Below are positions 1 to 8,273 of a stretch of 64,000 bases of DNA, in pieces. The notes beneath the pieces were generated by a model. It saw only the letters and a program-made list of their open reading frames with translations, was not told where the DNA came from and made no database searches. The translations under genes and the position numbers were made by a program. The DNA comes from Clostridia bacterium (GTDB taxonomy: Bacteria > Bacillota_A > Clostridia > TANB77 > CAG-508), in NCBI GenBank assembly GCA_017475185.1, contig JAFVGB010000022.1:19394-83393 (forward strand), written 5' to 3'. Every line of letters starts with the position of its first letter. The stretch's first letter is position 1.

Positions 1-2119
1 AATTAAATTTCTTAACTTCATGTTTTTCTTTATATTTAGCTTCAACAAAATCTAATGTTGCAATACCGTTTTCGTATTTTCCACTTTCACCAACAATTTT
101 ATAGAAGCATTGCTTGAATTTTCCATTTTGTATTTTACCAGGTTGATATTTTGTAACTGGTCCAAATTTGATACCACTAACTTTTGAATCATATTTGTCT
201 TTACTAAAGTCCATAGAGTAATTCATTTGCCATTTTTTCTCTTCACCAATTTCTTTACTCCACCATTCGTTATCTTCAGGAGTGTTATTTCCAAATACAA
301 TTTTATTACCACAGTTAGCAATTATTGTATTTCTATATTTTTTGTGTTCTACATTTAATTGATCTAAATTTTGTGCAGATATAACTGTTCCAACTCTATA
401 TTTTCTATATAATGTAAATATTGCTTCTGTTGGAGCACATATAAAATCTGGAAATTCATCAATGTACAAGAAGTGAGGAATACGTGAGTTTTCATTTCCA
501 GGTCTTCTTAATACTGCATATTGCATTGATAATATGAAGAATAAACCAAATGCTTTGTGTGTAGATGCTCCTAAATCTCCACGTCTAGTACATAATAAAG
601 TTACATCACCATTTGCTAAAGCTGTATCAAAGTTTATATTATTTGTTCTATTACATAAAATATTGCGTATACCAGGATATCTTAATAATGTATCTAACTG
701 GCTGCTTGCAGAATAAATAAATTTTTCTGTATCTTGTCTTCCAATTCCATTAGAATAGAAATTCTTTTTGAAATATGAAAGTAAAACTGAATATTTTTTT
801 GCAAGTTCTTCATCTTTTTGTAATTCTTTACACATGTATTCAACAAGTTGAAAATCGTTTAACATACTAAGCATATCTTCAAGTGTAGGTAATTCTCCAT
901 CATGCATTTTAGGATACATTTCTTTTAGTAATATTGCTAAGTTCTCAATAGCTTGTGAAGAAAAGTTTTCCCTATATGCAAGTTCTACATCAGGAGAATT
1001 TGTATCATATAATCCTTTTAAAACTGTTGAAATAGCGACTGCTGTTTGCATAGGATCTTCATATGCAAAAGGGTTTAAACCAGGTGAGTCAGGATTTTTT
1101 GGGTCTATTAGGTTTACATGCATCTTATATGCTTTTGCGATATCTAATATATGAGATGTTGATTCAAAATCTGGAGAAATGTAAGTAATACCTAAATTTC
1201 TATAAGTAACTTGGTTTCCAGAAATATTATAAATCATCTTTTTCATATATGATTGAAATACACGTATTTTAGATTCTTTGGGTTGAATCATATTTAAATT
1301 AAAATTATTATTTATATAATCATTGTCATATGGACAAGTTAAACTTGCTATACCTGTTTTTAATGTAACAAAGGCTAATTCTTTACTTGTTTCTCTATAT
1401 TGATATTTTTTGTCAATATCTTTTGCTATCATTGGTTCAAAGATTAATGAAGTTTTACCTGATCCTGAAACACCAACAACAAGCATAGATTCAAAACGTT
1501 TCTTTTCGGATATTTTAACAGGTTTTCCATTTCTATAATCTGTACCAATTGAAATTTCACAAGTATTTGGCCCAACTGCTGTACTTTTTGGAGCTAAACT
1601 AATTCCTTTATATTCATAAATACCTTCTAGCATTAATCTACTATCATTTATACTTGTATATATCCATTTAAAGATAAGATAGAATGTTGTTAAAGGCAAG
1701 TATAAAGCTATCCAACAAAATGCAGGTTTTATTAAGTAACTAAATTCAGTAGCAAGTTTTGGATATTGTGGCAATGAAAGCAATGCTAGCCAACCAGCAG
1801 CATTTATCCATTGTGTAAACATTGAAATGACCAAAATATATAATGCTACAATGTAGGTATATAAAAATGATACTTTCATTTCTTGAGACTTAACAAATTT
1901 TGAACTACATGAAAATAGGAATGCAAACACAGGACAAGCAAATGCTAATGTGTATTGTATAGGGTTCCAGTAGCTTGATGGAATACCTGTAAATATTATT
2001 ATCAATAAGTCTACAAATCTATCTACAACTAAATATATAGTTATTAATGTTAAAATGTATGTGAAAAATGTGTTTCTGTCTGTTTTTAATTTCTTTAATA
2101 ATTTATCTATTAATTTCAA
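1..2119 (-). CDS. VirD4/TraG-like type IV coupling ATPase (partial, runs off left edge)
   Basis: The reading frame is open on the minus strand from about 2137 to base 1 with no stop, so the C-terminus lies outside the window. The first ~170 residues hold several hydrophobic segments. A Walker A motif GVSGSGKT follows at about residues 216-223, and a Walker B-like stretch FLYIDEFPDF at about 550-559, followed by a region typical of VirD4/TraG C-termini (AQNLDQL). In this family the membrane-anchored hexamer docks relaxase-bound DNA onto a conjugative type IV secretion channel. Start chosen: TTG at 2119, because AAAGTGGTG lies six bases upstream, as at other TTG starts here; ATG at 2137 or 2149 is possible. 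It faces away from the SpoVB-like gene and no other conjugation gene is visible. It could mark the end of an integrative conjugative element. The family call is confident; activity of the element is inference. Confidence 0.85.
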   Translation of the reverse strand, partial: MKLIDKLLKKLKTDRNTFFTYILTLITIYLVVDRFVDLLIIIFTGIPSSYWNPIQYTLAFACPVFAFLFSCSSKFVKSQEMKVSFLYTYIVALYILVISMFTQWINAAGWLALLSLPQYPKLATEFSYLIKPAFCWIALYLPLTTFYLIFKWIYTSINDSRLMLEGIYEYKGISLAPKSTAVGPNTCEISIGTDYRNGKPVKISEKKRFESMLVVGVSGSGKTSLIFEPMIAKDIDKKYQYRETSKELAFVTLKTGIASLTCPYDNDYINNNFNLNMIQPKESKIRVFQSYMKKMIYNISGNQVTYRNLGITYISPDFESTSHILDIAKAYKMHVNLIDPKNPDSPGLNPFAYEDPMQTAVAISTVLKGLYDTNSPDVELAYRENFSSQAIENLAILLKEMYPKMHDGELPTLEDMLSMLNDFQLVEYMCKELQKDEELAKKYSVLLSYFKKNFYSNGIGRQDTEKFIYSASSQLDTLLRYPGIRNILCNRTNNINFDTALANGDVTLLCTRRGDLGASTHKAFGLFFILSMQYAVLRRPGNENSRIPHFLYIDEFPDFICAPTEAIFTLYRKYRVGTVISAQNLDQLNVEHKKYRNTIIANCGNKIVFGNNTPEDNEWWSKEIGEEKKWQMNYSMDFSKDKYDSKVSGIKFGPVTKYQPGKIQNGKFKQCFYKIVGESGKYENGIATLDFVEAKYKEKHEVKKFN

Positions 2120-2157
2120 AATTTTCACCACTTTCATACGAAAAATCATACATATAT

Positions 2158-2186
2158 ATTATCCTATAAAATCGCGAAAAAATCAA
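2158..2186 (-). promoter_or_regulatory. Promoter for the coupling-protein gene
   Basis: On the minus strand TTGATT (2186-2181) and GATAAT (2163-2158) are separated by exactly 17 bases. Transcription would begin near 2151, leaving a very short leader before the candidate starts at 2137 and 2119. Confidence 0.5.
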
Positions 2187-2299
2187 GAGTTTTGGGGAAA
2201 TTTGACAAAGTTTTTGAAATAAATCATTTGAAACTTTTAGAAACTTACTTTTTTTAGAAAACAGAACCGCTTGCATTTCCAAATTGTTTCAAAAAACAC

Positions 2300-2328
2300 T
2301 TGAAAATTATGAATATTATTAATATAAT
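2300..2328 (+). promoter_or_regulatory. Promoter of the SpoVB/MurJ-like gene
   Basis: TTGAAA (2300-2305), a 17-base spacer and a perfect TATAAT (2323-2328). The gene's ribosome site GAAAGGA follows at 2355-2361, about six bases before the ATG at 2368. Confidence 0.75.
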
Positions 2329-2367
2329 TTAATAGATTGAATAAAAAGGGAAAAGAAAGGAAATATA

Positions 2368-4032
2368 ATGATAGCAAAAGGTGATAGAACAGGAAAAATA
2401 GTAAAAAAAGAAAGCTTCATGCAAGGAGTTCTTGCTTTGATGTTTTCACAAGTATTTATAAAATTATTAGGATATGTTTATAGATGTTATCTTACAAATA
2501 GACCAGGTTTTGGAGATGATGGAAATGCAATATATAGTGCAGGATATAATATATATGCATTATTGCTTACTATATCTTCAATAGGAGTACCGAATGCAGT
2601 TTCAAAGTTGATTTCAGAAAGAATTACATTGGGAGATTCAAAAGGAGCTCATAGAATTTTCAAAGTAGCACTTGCAACATTTTCTGTAATTGGATTAATA
2701 GGAACATTATTTTTGTTATTTGGTGCAAAAATGTTATCTAATATGATGGGAATGCCAGAAGCGGAAATGGTTTTAGTTGTATTATCTCCATCACTATTTT
2801 TTGTAGCAATCTGTTCTGTGTTTAGAGGATTTTTTAATGGACAGTCAAAAATTAAAGCAACAGCAAATTCACAATCTTTAGAACAAGTTTTTAAAACTGT
2901 GTTTACAATTGTTGCAGTAGAGCTAGTTGTAATATTCACAGGAATAAATACTCAAATTATGGCAGCAGGTGCAACAGTTGCTACAACATTATCAACTATG
3001 ATGAGTTTCTTCTATTTATATACATATTATAAATTGCATAGAAGAGAAAAGTTGGTTGCAAATCCTATGACAGGTCGTTCTAATATTGCAAATAAACCAG
3101 TGATGCAAATTGTTAAAGCAATTTTATGGGTATCAATTCCAATGTCATTAAGTGCAATATTAACTTCATTAAATAGAAATATAGATTCCTTTACTGTAAT
3201 GAGATTATTGCAAAGATATTTACCATATGAAGAAGCAAGAATGCAATATGGGATTTTAAGTGGAAAAGTTGAATTACTAACAGGATTGCCATTAGCATTT
3301 AATGTTGCTTTTGCAACAGCTTTAGTTCCAGCAATAGCAGCAGCAAAAGCAAATAAAGAATTGCAAAAAGGTGTAAAAAGAATATCTTTTTCTTTATTAA
3401 CTACAATAGTAATAGTTTTACCTTGTGTTGTGGGAATGGTTGTATTTGCAGATCCTATTTTAAAATTAATATTCCCAAATGCACCTGATGGAGCGTTTAT
3501 AATGCAAATTTGTGTATTGGCTACAATATTTACAGCTATGGAGCAGACAATAAATGGTGCATTACAAGGATTAGGGAAGATATTTGTACCAGCTGCAGCA
3601 CTAACAATAGGTGTTTTATTAAAGTTAATACTAAATTTAATATTAGTTCCAATACCAACAGAAGTATTTCCATTAGGTGGAGTAGTTGGTGCAGCGTTTG
3701 CAACTGATATTTGTCATTTAACAGCATTTTGTATTGTATTTACGGTTTTAAGAAAAACAGTTAAATTAAAAATGAGCTTCGGAAAAATGATTATAAAACC
3801 ATTGATGGCTTCAGGAATGATGGCGTTAGTTTCTTATGGAGCATATATTGTGTTAAGAGGTATAATTGCAGCAAAATTGGCTACAATAATAGCATTAATT
3901 GTAGCAGTAATTGTTTATGTATTATCAATATTAATATTAAGAATATTTAGTAAGGAAGACATATTAATGTTACCTTTTGGACAAAAAATATATGCAATTT
4001 TAGTTAAAATTGGAATATATAAGCAAAAATAA
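2368..4032 (+). CDS. SpoVB/YtgP family lipid-linked oligosaccharide flippase (MurJ-like, MOP superfamily)
   Basis: 554 residues, almost wholly hydrophobic, with about 14 predicted membrane segments. The start GKIVKKESFMQGVLALMFSQ and the later GYVYRCYLTN are typical of the YtgP/SpoVB branch of the MOP exporter superfamily. Members flip undecaprenyl-linked precursors such as lipid II across the cytoplasmic membrane, or act in spore cortex synthesis. At 554 residues it is longer than the second paralogue in this window (21464-22771, 435 residues) and fits the vegetative YtgP/MurJ role better, though sequence alone cannot decide. It is a single gene with its own promoter, followed by hup after a gap of about 100 bases without a clear terminator. 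Confidence 0.88.
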   Translation: MIAKGDRTGKIVKKESFMQGVLALMFSQVFIKLLGYVYRCYLTNRPGFGDDGNAIYSAGYNIYALLLTISSIGVPNAVSKLISERITLGDSKGAHRIFKVALATFSVIGLIGTLFLLFGAKMLSNMMGMPEAEMVLVVLSPSLFFVAICSVFRGFFNGQSKIKATANSQSLEQVFKTVFTIVAVELVVIFTGINTQIMAAGATVATTLSTMMSFFYLYTYYKLHRREKLVANPMTGRSNIANKPVMQIVKAILWVSIPMSLSAILTSLNRNIDSFTVMRLLQRYLPYEEARMQYGILSGKVELLTGLPLAFNVAFATALVPAIAAAKANKELQKGVKRISFSLLTTIVIVLPCVVGMVVFADPILKLIFPNAPDGAFIMQICVLATIFTAMEQTINGALQGLGKIFVPAAALTIGVLLKLILNLILVPIPTEVFPLGGVVGAAFATDICHLTAFCIVFTVLRKTVKLKMSFGKMIIKPLMASGMMALVSYGAYIVLRGIIAAKLATIIALIVAVIVYVLSILILRIFSKEDILMLPFGQKIYAILVKIGIYKQK

Positions 4033-4129
4033 AGTAAAAAAAAGAAGGATTTTATATAACTTTGGCGAATATTGATAATAGTAGCGAGGAAAAAACAAGC
4101 TACATATAACTTATAGGAGGTAATGTAAA

Positions 4130-4408
4130 ATGAACAAATCTGATTTAATCGCGGCTATCGCTGCTAAAACAGGAGAAACAAAGAAAAGTGCTGAAGCATC
4201 AGTAAACGCATTTGTAGAGGTTGTTACAAAAGCATTAACAAAAGGAGACAAAGTTCAATTAGTAGGATTTGGTTCTTTTGAAGTAAGAAAAAGAGCAGCT
4301 AGAAAAGGTAGAAATCCACAAACTAAAGAAGAAATTAAAATACCAGCATCTAAAGCTCCAGTTTTCAAAGCAGGAAAAGCTTTAAAAGATGTTGTTAACA
4401 AAAAATAG
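4130..4408 (+). CDS. hup: HU family nucleoid DNA-binding protein
   Basis: 92 residues, the usual HU length. It begins [20 protein letters not shown], contains the [23 protein letters not shown]-binding arm and ends in [11 protein letters not shown] dimers bend and coat DNA. A strong site TAGGAGG lies at 4114-4120, ten bases before the ATG. A small GTAGC/GCTAC hairpin (4081-4103) sits in the leader; its role is unknown. A strong terminator follows. Codon choice (atc gcg gct atc gct at the start) is slightly richer in G+C than neighbours, as often seen in highly expressed genes. Confidence 0.97.
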   Translation: MNKSDLIAAIAAKTGETKKSAEASVNAFVEVVTKALTKGDKVQLVGFGSFEVRKRAARKGRNPQTKEEIKIPASKAPVFKAGKALKDVVNKK

Positions 4409-4445
4409 TTTTTAATGAAATTTATATATAATATGAATTCATATA

Positions 4446-4478
4446 AAAGATATAGTCGTCCGTGACTATATCTTTTTT
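4446..4478 (+). terminator. Intrinsic terminator after hup
   Basis: A stem of about 12 pairs (AAAGATATAGTC with GACTATATCTTT) encloses a six-base loop and runs into T residues. It separates hup from the tRNA promoter. Confidence 0.9.
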
Positions 4479-4498
4479 AATTTTTTTTGAAATAAGTA

Positions 4499-4527
4499 TT
4501 GACAAATTGTGGAATAGAATATATAAT
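4499..4527 (+). promoter_or_regulatory. Consensus promoter of tRNA-Leu
   Basis: TTGACA (4499-4504), 17 bases, TATAAT (4522-4527): a perfect match to the housekeeping sigma consensus, as expected for a stable RNA gene. Confidence 0.9.
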
Positions 4528-4573
4528 AAGTCTTGTCGTAAGACAAATACCAGTTCATTTATAATAAAAACAT

Positions 4574-4661
4574 GCAGATGTGGCGGAACTGGTAGACGCA
4601 CAGGACTTAAAATCCTGCGGTTGAATAAACCGTGCCGGTTCGATTCCGGCCATCTGCACCA
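4574..4661 (+). tRNA. tRNA-Leu (anticodon UAA)
   Basis: A full cloverleaf can be drawn. Acceptor GCAGATG (4574-4580) pairs with CATCTGC (4651-4657), with discriminator A and encoded CCA at 4659-4661. The anticodon stem CAGGA/TCCTG encloses CTTAAAA, giving anticodon TAA. The long variable arm is typical of leucine tRNA, and GGTTCGATTCC marks the T arm. The 3' end is duplicated at 5542-5552, which suggests this gene served as an integration target. Confidence 0.97.
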
Positions 4662-4671
4662 TTTGTTTTAG

Positions 4672-4698
4672 AAAGTAGGTACTTACACCTACTTTTTA
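4672..4698 (+). terminator. Terminator after tRNA-Leu
   Basis: Nine-pair stem AAAGTAGGT/ACCTACTTT with a six-base loop, followed by T residues. Its sequence differs from the terminator that follows the duplicated tRNA end at 5558-5583. Confidence 0.85.
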
Positions 4699-4782
4699 TT
4701 ATGCCTAAAATCTGCTAGTATTAGCACTATTGAGAAATAGGTTAATTTATAAATGTATATAGATGCTTTTAAAAAGTATCCG

Positions 4783-4814
4783 TACTACTGTACTTATTAC
4801 TGTACAGTTATAAT
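4783..4814 (+). promoter_or_regulatory. Promoter/operator repeat, copy 1 (tandem CTGTAC)
   Basis: Two CTGTAC half-sites about one helical turn apart precede TATAAT at 4809-4814. TACTGT at 4786-4791 sits 17 bases upstream of that as a weak -35. The same 32-base arrangement recurs at 5446-5477, so the pair brackets the gene at 4970. A second promoter (TTGCAT 4853-4858, TATAAT 4876-4881, 17-base spacer) lies closer to that gene. Apart from these signals, the 4699-4969 gap shows nothing recognisable. Confidence 0.5.
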
Positions 4815-4969
4815 AAGGGATGATAATCAAATAGATGAAAATCTTGTTACATTTGCATTTTAGAGCTTTTTATGTTATAATAGATGTATCCATTCGTAGC
4901 TATGCGAACTATAATAAGAATAGCAATGTAGCATATTTCCAAAGAACGATTGTTAAGGAGGAAAGCACA

Positions 4970-5308
4970 ATGGCAAATGAATTCCGAGCAGTATCAGATG
5001 GAACTTTTACTTTGCAAGAAACCGAGAATAAAAATCAGTTTTATTTCTATCGGAATGACGGCGAGGTTCTAGCTGATATCGACAGAGAACCGATGGATTT
5101 GTATCACGCATACATTATGCAGAAGATGATGAGTGGCGAGATAACGGACGTGGTCATGAATAACATCTATTCGGAGATATCTGAAGATGGAAAATGCATT
5201 AGACTGATAATCTGTGACATCGGCGAAAAAACAGAACATCACGACAATTCAACTGTCAGTAAGCAGCCCAACTTTTTGAAGCGTCTTTATCATAAAGTAT
5301 TTGGGTAA
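4970..5308 (+). CDS. Small protein of unknown function, atypical codon use
   Basis: 112 residues, not recognised. The ATG at 4970 is chosen because AAGGAGG lies at 4955-4961; in-frame ATG codons further upstream lack a site and overlap promoter sequence. The product is soluble, starts MANEFRAVSDGTFTLQE, and has an acidic middle and a basic end (KRLYHKVFG). Codons such as cgg, gcg, gac and atc give it clearly more G+C than surrounding genes, which suggests horizontal origin. It has its own promoters and a strong terminator. It lies alone between the tRNA-Leu gene and a second copy of the tRNA 3' end, so it may be cargo of a small integrated element. Confidence 0.75.
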   Translation: MANEFRAVSDGTFTLQETENKNQFYFYRNDGEVLADIDREPMDLYHAYIMQKMMSGEITDVVMNNIYSEISEDGKCIRLIICDIGEKTEHHDNSTVSKQPNFLKRLYHKVFG

Positions 5309-5313
5309 TGCAG

Positions 5314-5359
5314 TGAAAGGTAGAGAAAGTTTTCAAGCTATCTCTACCTTTCATTTTTT
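5314..5359 (+). terminator. Terminator after the 4970 gene
   Basis: A 13-pair stem (TGAAAGGTAGAGA with TCTCTACCTTTCA) around a 14-base loop is followed by six T residues. Confidence 0.9.
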
Positions 5360-5445
5360 GAATAAAATATTTTATCAGATACGACTATCCCAAATCATAT
5401 TATGTAAATATGATATAATTTTTTGAAATTACAAAGTAAAACATC

Positions 5446-5477
5446 TACTACTGTACTATGACTGTACATATTATAAT
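5446..5477 (+). promoter_or_regulatory. Promoter/operator repeat, copy 2
   Basis: Same layout as 4783-4814: tandem CTGTAC half-sites, then TATAAT at 5472-5477, with both copies followed by GAAAATCTTG. No gene follows. A transcript starting near 5484 would end at the 5558-5583 terminator, giving a possible RNA of about 100 bases. Confidence 0.45.
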
Positions 5478-5541
5478 GAAAATCTTGAAAATGCTGATAA
5501 ATTGAGCAAGTTTAGACTTGAAATTGAGGTATAACGTTGTT

Positions 5542-5552
5542 CATCTGCACCA
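5542..5552 (+). repeat. Duplicate of tRNA-Leu 3' end (possible attachment site)
   Basis: CATCTGCACCA at 5542-5552 exactly repeats 4651-4661, the acceptor 3' strand plus CCA of tRNA-Leu. No tRNA body precedes it, and an intrinsic terminator follows directly. This is what remains when an element integrates into a tRNA gene: the element restores the tRNA end and the original end plus terminator is displaced. The direct repeats are 891 bases apart. No integrase is present between them, so the element would be a remnant or depend on another enzyme. Confidence 0.6.
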
Positions 5553-5557
5553 AAGTA

Positions 5558-5583
5558 GGAATAGCGTAGGCTATTCCTTTTTT
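5558..5583 (+). terminator. Terminator following the displaced tRNA-Leu end
   Basis: Seven-pair stem GGAATAG/CTATTCC with loop CGTAGG, followed by six T residues. It is probably the original terminator of the tRNA gene. Confidence 0.85.
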
Positions 5584-5584
5584 G

Positions 5585-5613
5585 TTGACTATATTTTATG
5601 ACTATTATATAAT
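5585..5613 (+). promoter_or_regulatory. Promoter for the 5803 membrane-protein gene
   Basis: TTGACT (5585-5590), 17 bases, TATAAT (5608-5613). The leader of about 180 bases to the ATG at 5803 contains a short open stretch ending in TAA just after the ribosome site (about 24 codons, ...EVKEYNFWR). This may be a coding remnant; otherwise I see nothing in it. Confidence 0.65.
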
Positions 5614-5802
5614 ATTAGTAATTTGATTATATATTCAACTACGATTTGAACTGTTGCTAATGATAGTAGTAAGAATGATACAAATAGAAAGTATAAGATA
5701 AAAATGTCCTATTTAAAATAGGAATTCAAAAGCAAATTCAGAAGCGGTAGTTATACCAGATATTGCTGAAGTGAAAGAATATAATTTTTGGAGGTAAATA
5801 AA

Positions 5803-6423
5803 ATGATTTTGAAAGCCACACTATTAATAGCTGCTATTAGCCACATTTTATGTGGAATATCTGATTGCTTATTAAGCTACAGCCCAAAAGGAAAATTAAA
5901 TCTTAAAGAAATAAATGATGCTAACAAGATGTCTAATATGTTTAAGGATATGCCTTTGTCATATCCAATGATATCAATTTTGCTAGGAACTTTTGCAATC
6001 ACAGCAATGAGTTTTGGTTATTTTAGTCTTAGTAATTGGATGAATAAATTTATGCATATTTATTCTGTTATTATGTTTATTTCAGCTATATGGTTCCTTA
6101 TGCCAATTGTTACACATCATGTTTTTTGCGGTATAATTGAGTGGATTTATATAAGATTGAACAGAACAAATGAAGTTAGAGAGGCTGTTTTAGAATTCCA
6201 AAAGAAAACAATTATAACAATGTTTATTGGTTATATGGGATTGCTAACTTTTGCAGTAGTTATGTTCATAGCAATCATAACAGGTCAAACTAATTTGCCT
6301 CGCTGGGCTTGTATTTTTAATACATTACCATTGTTTATAATACTTGCACCAACTAAGTTACCTGCAAAAGGAAATATTGCTGGAGCTATAATGTTTTTAG
6401 GATTGTTTTTTCTCATTTCCTAA
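5803..6423 (+). CDS. Uncharacterised multi-pass membrane protein
   Basis: 206 residues with about six hydrophobic helices. I do not recognise the family with confidence; it may belong to an uncharacterised DUF of Clostridia. ATG at 5803 is chosen since GGAGG lies at 5790-5794; the TTG at 5788 overlaps that site. The segment MPIVTHHVFCGIIEW in the fourth helix region, with paired histidines and a cysteine, is the most distinctive stretch. It has its own promoter and precedes a NIF3-like gene and a lipoprotein gene on the same strand. Confidence 0.75.
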   Translation: MILKATLLIAAISHILCGISDCLLSYSPKGKLNLKEINDANKMSNMFKDMPLSYPMISILLGTFAITAMSFGYFSLSNWMNKFMHIYSVIMFISAIWFLMPIVTHHVFCGIIEWIYIRLNRTNEVREAVLEFQKKTIITMFIGYMGLLTFAVVMFIAIITGQTNLPRWACIFNTLPLFIILAPTKLPAKGNIAGAIMFLGLFFLIS

Positions 6424-6504
6424 AATTTAATAAAGATAGTAAAATGATGGTATTTACAAGCTAAAGAAAAAATATAAGATTAAATAAAAAATGGAGAATG
6501 AATT

Positions 6505-6846
6505 ATGAATATTAATGTTAATAAAGTAAAAATAAGTGTTACTATTCCTGTTGCAAATGTAGATGAAGTAAGAAATGCTATGTGTGAGGTAGGAGCAGGG
6601 ATTATAGGAAATTATACTTATTGTTCAATGTCTACAAAATGTATTGGAACTTTTAAACCAAATGAAAATGCTAATCCATATATAGGTGAAAAAAATAAAA
6701 TTGAATTTGTAGAAGAAGAAAAATTGGAAGTGATATGTGATATAAGCAAAGTTAAAATTGTTATTTCAAAATTAAGAGAAGTTCATCCGTATGAGGAGCC
6801 AGCAATAGATATTATTCCATTGTTGGATGAAGAATACTTTTATTAG
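6505..6846 (+). CDS. NIF3/YqfO-type small domain protein
   Basis: 113 residues. It contains the signature of the NIF3/YqfO inserted CutA-like domain: an N-terminal strand KISVTIPVANVDEVRNAM, CEVGAGIIGNYTYCS, GTFKPNENANP and the closing HPYEEPAIDIIPL. Stand-alone versions exist in many bacteria. The fold is ferredoxin-like and trimeric or dimeric, and the biological role is unclear. The start has a weak site (ATGGAGAATGAATT). It may be co-transcribed with the membrane protein upstream (81-base gap). Confidence 0.82.
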   Translation: MNINVNKVKISVTIPVANVDEVRNAMCEVGAGIIGNYTYCSMSTKCIGTFKPNENANPYIGEKNKIEFVEEEKLEVICDISKVKIVISKLREVHPYEEPAIDIIPLLDEEYFY

Positions 6847-6888
6847 AAGAAAATATAATAAATTAAAAACATTATGGAGGAAATACCT

Positions 6889-7512
6889 ATGAAGAAAAAA
6901 ATATTAAGTTTATTATTAATTATATTTATAATGATAGTGGGATTAGCAGGATGTGGTGTAAATGAAGACGAAGTTGAAGTTGGGCAAGATACAGTTAAGG
7001 AAGATGAAGTTAGTGTATTAAATTCTACTAATGATATAAATTTACGTGATACAGATGGAAAGCAAACCAATTATTTATTTACATATAAAAATCAAGATTT
7101 TTCGGCAAAATATACTAAAGACAATTGGAAGATAAAAGATTCATATAAAATAACTAATAGTAGAGATATTGCATTTATATGTAAGGCGTTGATTGATGTT
7201 CATCCAATTCATGGAAAAGATATGAAATCATATAGAACTGTTAATGATTTAGTTTATGAATGGCAACAACATAATTTAGCATATAATCTTCTTCCTGATG
7301 ATAATTCATGGAAAAGTCATGCTAAAGATGTTGATTTAGATCCAGCTGACCAGGGAAAAAGTCTTGCTGAAATTTATGAAGCAAGAACAGGAAGTAAACT
7401 GGATATAAATAAATTAAAGAAAATAAAAAATAGTAAAAAGGTACAAACAGTAAAAAATAGTAATATAGTTCAAAAAATCAAAAACAAAGCAAAGAAAATT
7501 TTGAATAACTAA
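6889..7512 (+). CDS. Putative lipoprotein of unknown function
   Basis: 207 residues. The ATG at 6889 follows GGAGG at 6876-6880. A basic start KKK, a hydrophobic core and LAGC form a clear lipoprotein signal, so the mature protein would be anchored by Cys on the outer face of the membrane. A linker rich in Glu, Asp and Val is followed by a folded domain with DVHPIHGKDMKSYRTVNDL and a Lys-rich C-terminal tail of about 40 residues (KKIKNSKKVQTVKNS). No family is recognised. The basic tail could contact cell-wall polymers or nucleic acid; that is speculation. Confidence 0.8.
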   Translation: MKKKILSLLLIIFIMIVGLAGCGVNEDEVEVGQDTVKEDEVSVLNSTNDINLRDTDGKQTNYLFTYKNQDFSAKYTKDNWKIKDSYKITNSRDIAFICKALIDVHPIHGKDMKSYRTVNDLVYEWQQHNLAYNLLPDDNSWKSHAKDVDLDPADQGKSLAEIYEARTGSKLDINKLKKIKNSKKVQTVKNSNIVQKIKNKAKKILNN

Positions 7513-7520
7513 GCAAAATA

Positions 7521-7610
7521 TTGAAAAAATCAAAAAAATAGTATATAATAATCGATAAAATAGGAAAAATAAATTTCATTCCTATTAAATCACTGACTAG
7601 TGATAGGAAT
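7521..7610 (+). promoter_or_regulatory. Promoter and hairpin leader of the uracil-DNA glycosylase gene
   Basis: TTGAAA (7521-7526), 17 bases, TATAAT (7544-7549). The leader then folds: ATTCCTA (7578-7584) pairs with TAGGAAT (7604-7610) and TCACT with AGTGA inside. No T run follows, so it is not a normal terminator; its role in expression is unknown. Confidence 0.55.
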
Positions 7611-7681
7611 ATCCTTTAGTCTTTTGATTTTACATCATATAATTATAAGCAATAAAAAGATGATACTTAGGAGGATGTATT

Positions 7682-8260
7682 ATGATTCATACTATGTTTG
7701 ATAACTGGGAAGACTTAGAAAGCTCAATAATTAATTGTCAAAAATGCAAATTGTGTGAAAAAAGACTCAACATTGTATTTGGAGATGGCAATAAACAAGC
7801 AGATGTAATGTTTATTGGTGAAGGACCTGGTGCAGATGAAGATGAACAGGGAATACCTTTCGTTGGAAAGGCTGGAAAACTTATGAATAATGCGTTTACT
7901 GGTGTTGGCATAAATAGAGAAAATGTTTATATAGCTAATATCGTAAAATGTAGACCACCTGCTAACAGAAATCCACATGATGATGAATCAAGCGCTTGTT
8001 TAGATTATTTGAGAAATCAAGTGGTTTTAGTTAAGCCAAAAATAATAGTACTTTTAGGAAGTGTAGCATTAAAAAATATTTTGGGAAAAGAATTCGGTAT
8101 TACTTCTGCAAGAGGTAAATGGATTGAAAAAAAAGGAATTTTATATATGCCAACATGGCATCCTGCTGCTCTTCTGAGAGATGAAAATAAAAAAGTTGAA
8201 TTTTGGAATGATTTAACTTTAATAAAAGAAAAGGCTGAAGAAAACAATTTATTAATTTAA
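7682..8260 (+). CDS. Family 4 uracil-DNA glycosylase (Fe-S type)
   Basis: 192 residues. It removes uracil from DNA to start base excision repair. Features of the family 4 (UdgA/SPO1-polymerase-domain) enzymes are visible: N-terminal [10 protein letters not shown] cysteines for a 4Fe-4S cluster, the active-site stretch [34 protein letters not shown] with another cluster cysteine, and TWHPAALLR near the end carrying the catalytic-loop His. A strong AGGAGG lies about six bases before the ATG; a second Met five codons in is possible. It is a single gene with its own promoter and terminator. Confidence 0.93.
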   Translation: MIHTMFDNWEDLESSIINCQKCKLCEKRLNIVFGDGNKQADVMFIGEGPGADEDEQGIPFVGKAGKLMNNAFTGVGINRENVYIANIVKCRPPANRNPHDDESSACLDYLRNQVVLVKPKIIVLLGSVALKNILGKEFGITSARGKWIEKKGILYMPTWHPAALLRDENKKVEFWNDLTLIKEKAEENNLLI

Positions 8261-8273
8261 TAAATATTTTATT

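Noticed and set aside
534..716. Plus-strand 60-codon ORF inside the coupling-protein region
   Set aside because: It is a shadow of the long minus-strand frame that carries Walker A and B motifs.
4462..4671. A 69-codon ORF running through the tRNA-Leu promoter and gene
   Set aside because: It overlaps a perfect promoter, the hup terminator and a complete tRNA; no ribosome site and no protein features.
7578..7610. Hairpin in the uracil-DNA glycosylase leader as a terminator
   Set aside because: No T run follows and the stem has a bulge; kept only as leader structure.
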